This document shows positions 36,314 through 48,000 of a stretch of DNA of 64,000 nucleotides, in pieces. Position numbers and translations under genes: made by a program. The DNA is from Mariannaea sp. PMI_226 (taxonomy: Eukaryota; Ascomycota; Sordariomycetes; Hypocreales; Nectriaceae). Below the pieces are notes generated by a model, which saw nothing but the letters and a program-made list of their open reading frames with translations, made no database searches and had not been told where the DNA came from. The DNA is taken from assembly GCA_024336345.1 (NCBI GenBank), contig JANFOG010000005.1, positions 2,666,001 to 2,730,000 of the forward strand, written 5' to 3'. Numbering within the stretch: the first letter of the stretch is position 1; every line of letters starts with the position of its first letter.

Positions 36314-39300
36314 TGTAAACCGTTGTCAGTTGTGTAGGTCTTAGGGTGGATTTTCGTTTGACCGTGTGTATGAGTTGGTGTAAGTGGCTGGGATGAGAGA
36401 CCAGGGAGTAGACTTGTATTGCGGTCTGGGAAGGATTTTGATTGATCAAGTCGGTTAAAACAAGGAAGATGTCCACGGTAGGATGAAGACAATAGCAATA
36501 AGATTGTATTGTATCGGCAAGGCGAAAATGTTCAAGTATGAGAAAGGTGAAGGGCGCGATAGGGGGGTTTATGGAAAATAGTCAAGTACCAGAGAGAGAA
36601 ATGCTGGAATAGGAGGGGAGAGAAGGGCATGGGATGGTATTTATTCTAGCCCCAAGCTCTTTCACAAAGCTGACCGCACGAGACAAGGCAACGGCAGGGC
36701 AAACTGCATGGCTTAAATTAAGCTGAGGGACACCAGAATGGTGCCTGGGTCTAAACGTAAAGTGTGTACTATGGTAGGTAGCGTAGGTGAGGTGTGTGAC
36801 TGGAAAAGGAAACGCCCCCAGGAGAATTGGGGATGCCAGTTGGGTGGACGGGGATGGATCCCAGTCAGCCTGTGCAGTCTGGACAGATTTGGTACGAATG
36901 GCACGGCGTTTGATGCTGCCCTCACACAAAGAGCCCCAACACTTTGGTTTTTGGGAGGCAAATATCACCCTGCAAACCCCCCGGGTGGTCTTTCATTTGT
37001 GTTAGCGCTCGTGTCCGCCGGCGGTCTGACTGCGATGACCGTGGTCTGCAAGTTAATTAGTGCCAGCAATAACATTGTGAATGTTCCCGCTGATGGGGCA
37101 CTGGACAAAACAACAGTAACCCAAACTCAGTTGCCTTTGCCCAGCCCCAGCCCAGCCCATCCCAGCCCGATCGCCACCGTGACTTAGCACAGCATCATAC
37201 TCCGCAGGTCCTTGTAAACCAACTCAGCTTTTTGAGCCATTCGCTCATTCAGGTCAGTTAATCGTCACGGGGTGGGTTTAAAGGGAAGCGGCTCCACCGC
37301 CCGTCGAACCCGTCAACCATTGGAGGTCCTCCCGTGTACTATGTAGTAGTATTCTCCGTCAGTCTCTCAGCAAATCAGACAAGTTAGTGACTGGATTCAG
37401 TTGGCACCTCCAGCACTTACAACAAGTCCGGCAACAACAGCTCAGACTCGTATGTCATGGCTCGCCCAGTGACCGGCCAGCATTGCCCTTCATCTGTGCC
37501 ACGAGAACCCGAGGGGACCCGCTGAATGGGAGCATCGAGGTCGCATTGGGGAGGGGTGGGCCAAAAACAGAGAGGTGGGCCTGTGCTTCAGGGTCCCTTT
37601 TTTACCTCGCCCATCGAGAAAGCAGCCAATCCCCAGATGGTAATTGTAAGAACCGGCAGACGGTCAGCAGGTGTGGAGGGATGGATATCGTATGACCTGC
37701 GCCGACCTTTTGGGTTGGTTTGCTCTTTGCCCTGCTTGCCCAAAAGCCTAGACAACAACTGGCGGCCTTGCTTGTGGGGGAGTGACTGTGAGCCTCCAGT
37801 ACATTCCAGCATCAGCAATGGAGCATCCGTAACCGTGTCTGAGAGCTCCGGCGGGTCGGCTCGGGTCGGGTTTCATTTCACATCGAGGAGTCTGAACGTG
37901 CCACACCGTGATTTCAATACCGAAACGAAGAATCTCCCTGATAAAACTAGTAGAGTTGCTTGCATTGACTTGACCTTGTTGGTGGAGACGCTGATATCGG
38001 GTTTGCTTGAACGATTCTTTTGGATTGCATCTCCAACACCGAGAACCAAATGCACCTTGAAGGCCTTACTGGAGATCCCCTCTTCTGTTCCCTGTTCCTG
38101 ATGTCTTGAAACTCACCTACCTATCAGGCAGTACCCTCACACATGCTAATACTGCTAAAGCATAGTCTGCAGCGAGTCAAAAAAACGTGGGGCTGTATCC
38201 CCATGAGTCGCACGTCGGTGACGCCATCAGAGTGTCTCTGGCGAGGCATTCCTCGTTTGACACTGGATCGATTATCAAGCGATCGACCCCCCCAATTGCC
38301 GACTCGACGGAAGTCACTTGATGGGGACGTTTTCCGAAAAAAAAAAAAAAAAGACCCCCCATAATGATACCTAGGTAACCAACGATAGATCTTACGTTGA
38401 GTGCAGTTTATTTTCCGTCCCGTGTTGTTCAACCTGAGGCATCATAACGCAATCACATGTGGTTGAGAAGTGTTCTGTGGGATGTCGTGATGCAAGGAAG
38501 GACGGCCCAACTAACATGACTCCTGCAATACCAGTATGCGGGTAGGCCTGTAAGGGCAACGTGGAAGGTACCGCACCTGAGGTGGTTACCTACCTAGGTA
38601 GGTCGGTATGGGACACAATCATGCCCCACTGTGCTTATTTAAGCCATCAAGACAAAACCTTGGAATGTTCCGCATCTGAAAATAGACAGCCTCACTGCCA
38701 CTGCCACTGCCGCTGCCTAAGCATTGCTTACTGACTCACTGACTCTTCCCTTCGCCTTCGGCAATTGATGATGACAGGTTCCAAGACAATGTCGACATCG
38801 TCAGGTTCTTACTTTTGCTTACAATTACTTGCCCTCTGATTCGACGACAAATGATTACCAAGTAAATACACCAATGGATTCAACCTCCCAGAGGAACAAG
38901 AGCACGTCTTACCAACACCAACTGACGTCAGTGTCCTAAATCAGTCATCAACAAAAGACAAAGCAACATGGAACCATCCAGGCAATTGATATCAATCCCG
39001 CTTTGTTATTTTCATTACTATCCAAAAGATTTTTTTCCAGAAGAAAAATAAATAATACATTTATTTGCTCTCCCTGGAGAGTCCGGGGTATATCAACATG
39101 GTTGACAGATAAGATACCGTGCCCATGAAGTCCAATCCGTAATTGGAGAAACGTCGAGTCGATCGCGTGCCCTCTCGTCAGGTATTCGCAAGTGGCGTGA
39201 AATAGTCCATTATGTTCCTGAAATCCCATGCAATAAAAAAAACAAGTTCACCATCTAGGCTCCGACTCCCGTCTATGAATTAAACAAAAAAACAATGCCC

Positions 39301-39400
39301 TTGCATCAATGCAAAACTCCCACACTTATTCCCAGTGTTAGGGGTCAACCGGGGGAAATCAACCAAATCCCCCACTTCCCCTTCATCTATGGGTCGTGAT
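36314..39400. other. Intergenic region with dispersed short motifs
   Basis: The promoter of the 73-aa ORF lies at its left end and the 3' UTR of the DUF6536 gene at its right. Two TACCTAGGTA palindromes are at 38368-38377 and 38591-38600, and one GTACTATGT at 37336-37344. ORFs at 36738-37187 and 37387-38101 have no codon bias or domain. Confidence 0.5.
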
Positions 39401-41972
39401 TTAGGCGTACGATCTCCCCGCCGTGACATCCCCCACTGGCCGGGCTGAGAAAGTCGCGTGCCCGGGAGCCATCCCGACGCCTTCTCGAACAACTCCCCAC
39501 CGAACGGCCAACGCCTCTACTCCGTCCTCTCGTGGCTCCCTGTGGCATCGGGAACTGAGCACTGCTGAGCAGGTTCCGCCCAGGAGCGCCAGTGGGTTGC
39601 CAGCAGGCTCCCCGTCGTCAATAGCACCCCGATTGTATGCGCTTCGGAGTGACAGAGACAGGATGAGGAGGCCCAGCAGGACGAGGACTATCACTAACAG
39701 TAGGAGAGGGATTGGGCTGAATCCGATGCCAGACATCTTGGTTCCGTCGTCGCGGTCGACAGCTACAAGGGCGACTCCCTGGCTTAGAAGGAAACCCATG
39801 CCTGCAGTGAGAAGGAAGAGTACCCAGGACAGCACCCGAGGTACGGTAAGGTGAATGGTCGAGGTTTGCGCGCCAATGGGTCGGCCTGACGAAACTCGCA
39901 AGGGAAGGAGTCGGCCGGGGGCCATAAACATGGACATCTCGTGAGAGAGAAAGAACACGCTTAGAAGAGCGTTAGTTGAGAAATACAGCACACCGAGAAG
40001 AATCTGAGGCAGGGCGACTACAATGGCCAATCCGATTCGCGGGCCATCCGGAAGACGAGATACGAGAGTAGCCTCGCCAAAGGATGAAAAGCCATCGGGG
40101 CTCGCCTTCAACGAGAAGGCCAAAGCCGCGGCGGCCAGACCCAGTGGAGCCATCCAGGTCAGGAACCATGCGGCCCATCGAGCAATGGACGGCGTATACA
40201 TCCAGCTGCATGGTTGCTTAGTCCAGAACTTTGCCTCTCGCTGACCCCATTCGCCCTTCTTCACTTCAGCCTTGGTCATTAAGCAAGAGTTTCGAGTAGT
40301 CGGGTCCGGTTCCTCGAGGAAGGATGAGAGTGCGTCACCAAGCGTGACCAGAGGGTTAAAGTCATGGCGAGTGACAGCGAGAGCCAAGACAATGGCGAGA
40401 GCGAGGATGAAGACCAGGTTCAGGAAGACCATTAAGCCGAGAAGAGGACCACTAAGAATTAGCGATGAAGACATATCGGTGACAGGGTCGGCGAGGCAAT
40501 AATCGACAGAATCGGAGCTTTCATCAATGCTCTTGAGGAAGGCGGAGACCAGCGTTCCAGGTTCGGCAGTCTTGATCTCGAGGGAATCGGAACCGGACTT
40601 TGAGATGAGCAGAACACCATCATAGATGGTCTGGAACGAGTTGTCAAAAGTGGCAATGCACTCGCTCACTGTGAGCTTCACGAGATCCTCGGCCTTGGCC
40701 TTGGACTGAAGGTTGAGTAGATCGGATCGCGACATGCCGTTCAAATCGAGACTGGAACTGAGAGAGCTAGAGTTGACGAACGAGGTCGAGACCAAAGCCA
40801 CGTTGACAACAGAAGCCGAGTAAGTGGTGAAGATTAGGGAATTATAGCTGAAAATGAAATTAGTCGTGAGCAACGTATAACCTAATTTTCTTTTGCTTCA
40901 ACTTACATTATTTGGGAGACAAAGGCGAGACCAATCAGGATTCCTGAAAGGCCTGCCCGAGCCGGTGAGATGAGTCCGAAGTTGCGCAGAGACGGGATTC
41001 CAATATCGAGCCATTTGAGGTTGTCGTGAGCAGCATCCACCTCGGGGCGAGTTGGGCTGCTGAGGACCTGAAAAACGTAATTTGTGCCTGCGATGATGGC
41101 AATGGAAAAGATATTCACAATGGCGTGGATTCCCCAGTTTGCGCCTTGAAGCTTACGCTGAGCGTCTTCAAGGATCGCTGAGCCTCCTCCCGAAATATGA
41201 CCCTTGGCGCCCGCAAGTCCAACGCACACGATGGTAACAGCAAACAGAAGGAACGCCTGGAGGATGTTCAAACTGACACCGCCTCTCCAGCCGGATGTCA
41301 ACCTCTTGGTGGTATTTGGTTCCCCTTGGTCGCGGAGCATCTTCTCCATTTCAGCCCTCGGCGTGCCTGCTCTTGAACCAGGTCTGAAACTTCCAGGCCT
41401 AGGAGATTCGTTGCCGTAATGATGAGGAAAGTTAGCAGTGTCGGGACTGTCAGGAAGCATCATGCCTCGCTTGCGCGCCAAAGACTCTGGAGTCTCGCCA
41501 CGGAGGAAGTTGACAACATAGTCCGGGATGATTTCGCTGCCGAGTACGCTGGAAACGGAGCGGTTAATGCTGTCCGCAGCTCGGCGGGGAAGCGAGTCGG
41601 TTCGAGAGTGCTGGAAAGATCCGCCTCGGGAATGGGCGAGGGAAGGCTGATATCGGAGAGAAGATCGTGAGTTGTTTAGGCTGTGGAACGGCCATCGGGT
41701 CGTGTGTCGTCCTGAGGATGATGTGGTAAATCCACGAGTTCTTGGGCGTGATCCTGTTCCTGAACCGCCCGGGTTGCCTGGCTCCTCATCGATACTGCAG
41801 AATAAGATCGTATAAGTAAGATTCTTTCCCTCAAGTTTTTGTCTCGGTTGAGTTGTTTTAACCATTTTTCACAACCTTACCTCTCGATAGTTCTTCCTAA
41901 ACTCTTATTATCCCACGGATGACGGAATGCTGATGGTGGAGGCGGCGGAGGAGGAAAGGTGCCCTGCTCCAT
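39401..41972 (-). CDS. DUF6536 multi-pass membrane protein
   Basis: Three exons (41972-41881, 41794-40907, 40847-39401) encode 808 aa. A long Ser/Arg/Pro-rich cytosolic-looking N-terminus (about 1-195, beginning with a poly-Pro run) precedes a Gly-Trp-Arg block and the first hydrophobic helix (about 203-225), typical of the fungal DUF6536 entry. I count eight to nine hydrophobic segments: about 203-225, 250-275, 305-330, then more in the C-terminal half around LSGPLLGLMVFLNLVFILAL, WAAWFLTWMAPLGLAAAALA, IGLAIVVALPQILLGVLYF, VLSWVLFLLTAGMGFLL and PIPLLLLVIVLVLLGLLIL. A soluble Ser-rich loop lies between the third and fourth. Function unknown in the family; probably a plasma-membrane or secretory-pathway protein. 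Confidence 0.82.
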
Positions 41973-44900
41973 GGTCGCTTGCTGGATAATATTCAATACC
42001 GGGGGCGATTTGATTTCGTACAAGACGTTCAAAATGACGGATAGAAAAGACGAGAGGAGTAAGAAGAGGAAGAGCAAAAACGAGCAAACGACAAGAACAA
42101 GAACAAGAACAAGAGCGAAGGAAGAGGTCTGAGGAGGCTGAATGACAATAAAGTGACGGCACTGCCTCAGTGGGCAACGTGAAAGAGTGTGAGGGAGAGA
42201 AAAGTAAAGGAGTGAAACCAGTCTCTCGCTACGAATAAGATGGCATAAAATGAGGGACTCTGAAGTGAACGCAAATACGCAGTACGATATACACACACAT
42301 ACACACAACTTCAGGAAGAAGCACGGCCAGCCTTGTGGTTAACAGGGGAGGGGGGGAAGAAGAGAAAAGGAAAGAAACGGAGGGTTGGACGAAGAAAAGA
42401 GGGAAGGGTGAATAGGAAAAAAGAGAAGACAGAACACGGGAGGGGAAAAGTCACGTAGGGTGAGCGAGGAAAGTAGAACAAGCCATGGACTAACAAGCGT
42501 CACATTTTAGTTGTATGGGCCGTGATAATGCCATGGTCCATGGTCTATGGACGAGGGGGGATCCCTGGTCAGGACAAAACATCGTTGGTGTTGCATGAAG
42601 TCGAGCGTCCACTTTGGGAAGGGCCCCGGGAGCCAATGATGAGGGCGCCGACCGGCGGGTTTACCATTGCAAGTGGGGCAGCTTCCCCTGTTTCGAGATC
42701 AGCAACAGGGGGACAGCGTGGGACACGACAATGGGGAATGGGTTTATTAGGGACTGAGAGAGGGGAAACCCTTCGTTCGCGAGGATTTTTGGACTTTTCT
42801 TTTGGATTTCATTGAAGGGGAATCATTCAGTGGCTTGCAGACAATGAACGGGAGTTGGAGCCATGATCTGCACTATCCGGTATTAGATGCATATAGCTAT
42901 AATTCATCATGATATGCAGGTATGGGACTGGTGAGGCACAGAACGATACATGTCATGACAGTAGGTATAAACCCGTATAAGAAGGAAGAGGACAGTGATG
43001 GGGGGAAATAGGGACGGACAAATAAGGTAGTCAGTCACTGATACAAGGTACATCTAGAGAGAGAAGACTAGACGAAGAAAAAAAAAAACCACGCAGAGAC
43101 AACTATCCTTGTCATATAACACGTCTTGATAAAACAGGCCTGGCCCAACTTCGACAGGCAGAGAGTCGTCGCGTCGAAAACGAGGCGGGGTGAATAAGCT
43201 GGGCTTAGTTGCAGTGCCAGCTCATCAATACTACTACTACCAGCGCTTGACTGAGCAGCCCTCACTTGGTAAGGATTGACGGTGAGAGGCGAGTGTGTGT
43301 TGTATGTGTGTATGTTTGAGTGTGTTGTGATTGACGAGAAGAGCAGAGAGAGGCGGATAGATAGATGGGACGTGTACTGTGAGTTGATGGCAAGCGATGC
43401 GAGGTCCGGACGCGCAGTTGAGCTGAGGCGCCAGGACTGCAAGGTACAGTCTGAAAAAAAGAACTCCAGTACTCCATATAGTGGCACCATGTAATCAATG
43501 CTCGCTCTTTGTCATCGCAAAGAATCGAAAGGATGAATTGAGTATGGAGAGAAAGAGAGAGAGAGAAAGAGAATGAGGCTGTGCAGCACAAGTAGGATCG
43601 AAGCCCAATCCTCATCTCACTCTACCCTGCCTTCCTTCTACCTGCACAGCACAACAGATAATTAAGGAAAGAGCAAAGAAGAGGTAGAACTTAAAGTACA
43701 ATAAGAAGAAGACCAAGAAATCAGCAAATGACCGTTCTAGAAACCTTCCCAGAGAGCACACAACATCTGCAGCAATTTGAGAGCAGGCCAATCGCATGTT
43801 TTACAAAGATGGCATAGCGTCTTGTCGCAGGTGAAGAGACCGGGGGGGCCAAGTAGGCGGGGAGGCTTGACCCCCGGTTTATTAAGGGACGACGATTACA
43901 CACGACCAGAGTATTTCTGCGGTTAAGCGATCAAGGTGACGACTCTTTTGAGCCGAGGGTGGTTCTCAATTCTGTGCAAGGTACAACCATGGATCGGGTA
44001 CTCCGTACACAATTGAGTGTACCTTTCCAACTTTTCCATCCTGTACCATTCCATGTCAGCCCTAACCTGGACATTTGACCCTGCATCTCCCCTAACCTCC
44101 CCCCCCCCCCCTCCTCGTCCTCACAATCACCAAATTTATCCACACAAGCCCTGTTTAACAATAGTGAATTAAACAGCTTACTCCTCGTCTGATCATCGGC
44201 ACACGCGAAATGATAAGAGACGATAAACGCGACCTTCAATGAGGGGCAGATGACCAACCGTTATGCAGTGAACGGCTGCATTGGAACGTCAATGTATTGA
44301 TTATATCAACTCACCCATCCCATCTCGCATCCCCCAGAAGCCAATTCACTTTATACATAGTATATCCTGCGCAATAATTTAGTACCTCGGCACCAAACAC
44401 ACGATGAGACAAAAATAGCAGCTTAGCACAATTAGTGGTGGTATAATACTGCAAATCATTTCAGGTCTGGTAGCCACCCCCACCCAAGAACCCTCCTCCC
44501 CCCCATTCCTCCATCCGCTTTCCTTCAAGTTCTTCATTCCAGATCAAAAGGTCTTCTCCATCCATACGAAGACTTTCTTGCTTAAAAAAGAAAGAATAAA
44601 AAAAGAAACCTCCAGCCCCGTTTTGTAAGTCTCCAACTTTCTTGGGAGAGATGTCCCCCATAACCCCGTTAAGCCTTTTGTAGTCATCCAGGCTAGAAAA
44701 CAAGAATCGTGAGTTTGAGAAAAATAAAAATAAGAAACGCCCCCTCGATAATAATAATGAGAATAAAGAGAATGAAAGAAAGAAAAGCAACCAATACAAA
44801 ATTTACTAACGAGCGCCGGGGCTATGCGAACGAAAAACTCCCTTTCTGGCCGAATTCGGCCTGTCTGTCCATTTTGGCTGTCTGGGTAGCAGCAACACCG

Positions 44901-45010
44901 TGATGATACACCTACTAATCCCCGGTCTGCTCCCTCTTTGCATGTAAACCATATCCATCCTCCTCTTTTGAGCCGAGCCTGCACTCTTTACACATCTAAC
45001 CAGACCCCCT
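41973..45010. other. Intergenic: leader of DUF6536 gene, 3' UTR of LRR gene
   Basis: The DUF6536 promoter/leader lies at the left (CT-rich on the minus strand at 42330-42450). A second pyrimidine- and CA-rich block at about 43270-43600 (minus strand) ends at a possible donor (CAAGTGAGG, near 43260) and could be a distal leader exon. A C-run lies at 44100-44111. The minus-strand ORFs 43068-43490 and 44544-44984 have no codon structure. Confidence 0.5.
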
Positions 45011-48000
45011 TTAATCAACCACAGCATGCTCCTCCGGCTGTGGCGGCGGTGATGGCGAATCTGTACTCTTGGGCACGGTAATATTGGCCCGCGCCTTGTG
45101 TTGGGCTTCCACAAACTTCTCCCAGTGCTCCGGGTCGCTCGCCTCCATACTCTTCAGCACAATGTCTCGGTGTTCCTTGAAGGCTCGAATGGCTCCCTTC
45201 TCCTTGACCTTCTGCAAGAGTTCACCACCAATATCCTCAGCAAACTCCGAAAGCATTCGAACGTGCTTCGGATCTGATCCGATGTCGTCGATCGTATTGA
45301 GTATGTCCATCCGTTCCTTGGTGAAGAAGCTTACTCGGAACCGATGTCCAGCACGCAGAATCCGTCCTTCTTCCTCGGCAAGTGACTTCGATAAAATTGA
45401 GTTTGATCTCGACAGTGGCTTGGGCACTTTAATTCCCGACTCGTCCTCATTATCGGACGGAGCCATGTTCGGTTCTTCCGTGGGTGTCGTGACAGCAGGA
45501 AGCTCCTCCACATGTTCCTCACCTTCTTCCTGGCTTTTCTTAGCGGTTACCGGAGCCGCAGCTTGGGTATCTGGCACCCGCGTATCCGGAAATTCGTCCT
45601 CAAAACGCTTGATTATACCTTGAAGTGTATCATCCAAGAACACCAGTTTGCGCAAGTTCTGCTCGTCTGATGGGTTCGCTTTGGCCTTGTTCAACGCAGG
45701 CTGTAGTCGTTGCCGAATTTTACGAGCACCACCAAGAAGATGCTTAGACATCTCCTTGGCTTGCGCTCTACTGGCCAAAGTAGCCGGACTAGACTCGCCG
45801 TCCTCGATATCTCGAACAAAGTCGCCTGATTGTCTGCGCGTCTCATCACCACGGTTATTCAAGCAACAAGCCAAAGCCTTGACCACGCCAGTACCTCCAA
45901 TTACATAGTCCTCATCTGGCGCAGAGCTGACGTCGTCCGACAAATCGCCCGAATCCAAAACGTCGTGGCCAACTAGATGAGCCAGCACATCAGGATAAGG
46001 CGGCAATTTTGCATCTGAACTGTCCAAGCTGTTATCCGGCGTGGTTGCAGTATACGCAGCCACGGTGGCGTTCACGGTGGCGTTTAGGTCAGCATCTTGA
46101 ATCTGCTCCATGTTTCGCAGGCAGTACGCCACCACCTGTTTAGCCATGGCTTTCACAATCTCTCCAGACTGCTCACTGGGCACCTCGATATCCACGCAAA
46201 TAAGACTCTTTGACAATCTTGACGCAGCCAAAAGAGATGCGTACAAGGCGCAAGCTTCCTCCTGGGCTTCCTCCGTTCGCGCGTCAGCTAGTTTAACTAG
46301 CTCGGAGTTGGAGAGGAGGTTAATGTGAGCGAGATGGCGAATCTCCGGAAGGACCTCGATTAAAGCAATGGCTTGTTCTGATGACATTTGCACGTTTTCG
46401 AGGTGTATACGCTTCAGTATTTTCATTTTCGGCAGGTATCTTGATAAAGTCAGTATGGAAGAGGCTCCAGTTGGTGGAATCATAAAAAAAAAAAAAAAAA
46501 AGGCAATAGAAACGTACCTTCTCAATAGGCCAACAGCACTAGGCGTTGACTGGAATAATGCATGATTCTGAGACAGGTCGATGAAGCGCAGATCCTTGAG
46601 CTTAACAAGCTTGGGAAGTATTTTGCCAAGTGACGATGGTGTCAACTTGCAACCGGCAACACCCATTGCCCACAATGGGGAATCTGATTGAATGGCCGAA
46701 GCCAGTGCTTCCATGTGGTCTCCAAGATCGTTTCCGCCTAGGTCTATTCCCTCACATTTCCCATCAGAGATATACCTGACCACATGCTGAACGCCTTCAT
46801 CGTCAATGCCGTTGTGTGCCAAGCCGAGCCTGCGTACACCGCACTTGATCAGTCCGTCAATGATGGACCCCAGCTGCTCTGTGCTCGGTGAAGTTTCTCC
46901 CAAGTTGACCAATTCAAGTGTTGAGCCACCTAAACGTTCTCCAAATGCGCTGGAGATGATGTCGGAGATGCTTCGGGGCATTTGCGTGCCGTTGGCGAGT
47001 GCACCGTTCTGTTTCATTTGAGCCTGGCGAGGAAACTGAATCTGGGATATATCGAGAAATTTAAGTGACCGGCACAAATAAATAAAGAGAGCCAAGTGTT
47101 TCCATCCATCAGGGCCAAGCTTGTTGTTCTTTAGGACCAGCCTTTCAGTAACACCACCCTGCTTCTCGATGTCATGCTTAGGCTTCCTTCTATTTGCTAT
47201 CGGCCATCTTGCTGTTAACAGACCTGCCAGGATGACACGCAATCCTTCGTCGCTGAGGCCGCTATTTTCAAGTAAAAGTTCTCGAACCGGCACGACGGCA
47301 AGAAAATCACCAAGAGTAATAAGATCAGGAAGCTGTAGCCAGTAATTGGTCAAGTCCAGCTTGTTCACCAGGCCGGTCGAAGACGAATAGTTGGTCGAGT
47401 TCGTGAGCTGCTCAGTAATTTTTTTGAGGATGGGCGTTTCCCGCAATTGACAGCATCTTCGATATATCCGCACCGGGTTGGTGGTTGGATATGTCGTCGT
47501 CTTAGGAGTAGTGGTGCCCGAGTTTGTGACTACTGAGTCGTCGCTACTTTCGTAATGAATCTCCATAGGAATAGATCCATTGGCCTCGGCGAGTTTGCGC
47601 TTCTTTTCTTTCCTAGCCTTGCGCTCCTCCTCGCTCTTCTTTTTCTTTTCCTTTTTCTTCGTAGTCTCTGGTGTTGGTGCTGTGGTCCCATTCACGCTCT
47701 GATCCTTGCTGGCTGCGTCATTGGTGGAACCCACCTGGTCAGTTTCCTTGTCCTTGCGGGAGACTTCATCAGCACTCAGAGCGACACCATTGGACTCCTC
47801 TTGCTCGTCTACAGCCTTGGGGTTTTTTAGGGCATCTCCTTCGAGCTTTTCTGTCAATTTCTTCTTCTGGTTCAGGTCTGGTGACTTGAGTTGTGTAGAG
47901 TCACTTTCGGCGTATCTCGGCATAGGTGCAATCTCGACGTCGACACAAAACGCGACCCTTCTCAATTTGGAACCATGAAGCTCCGATATGGGGCATCGTT

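Noticed and set aside
43068..43490. 140-codon minus-strand ORF
   Set aside because: Looks like CA/CT-rich leader DNA; mixed codons and a terminal Phe run from a homopolymer.
44544..44984. 146-codon minus-strand ORF
   Set aside because: Lies in the likely 3' UTR of the LRR gene; no domain or bias.
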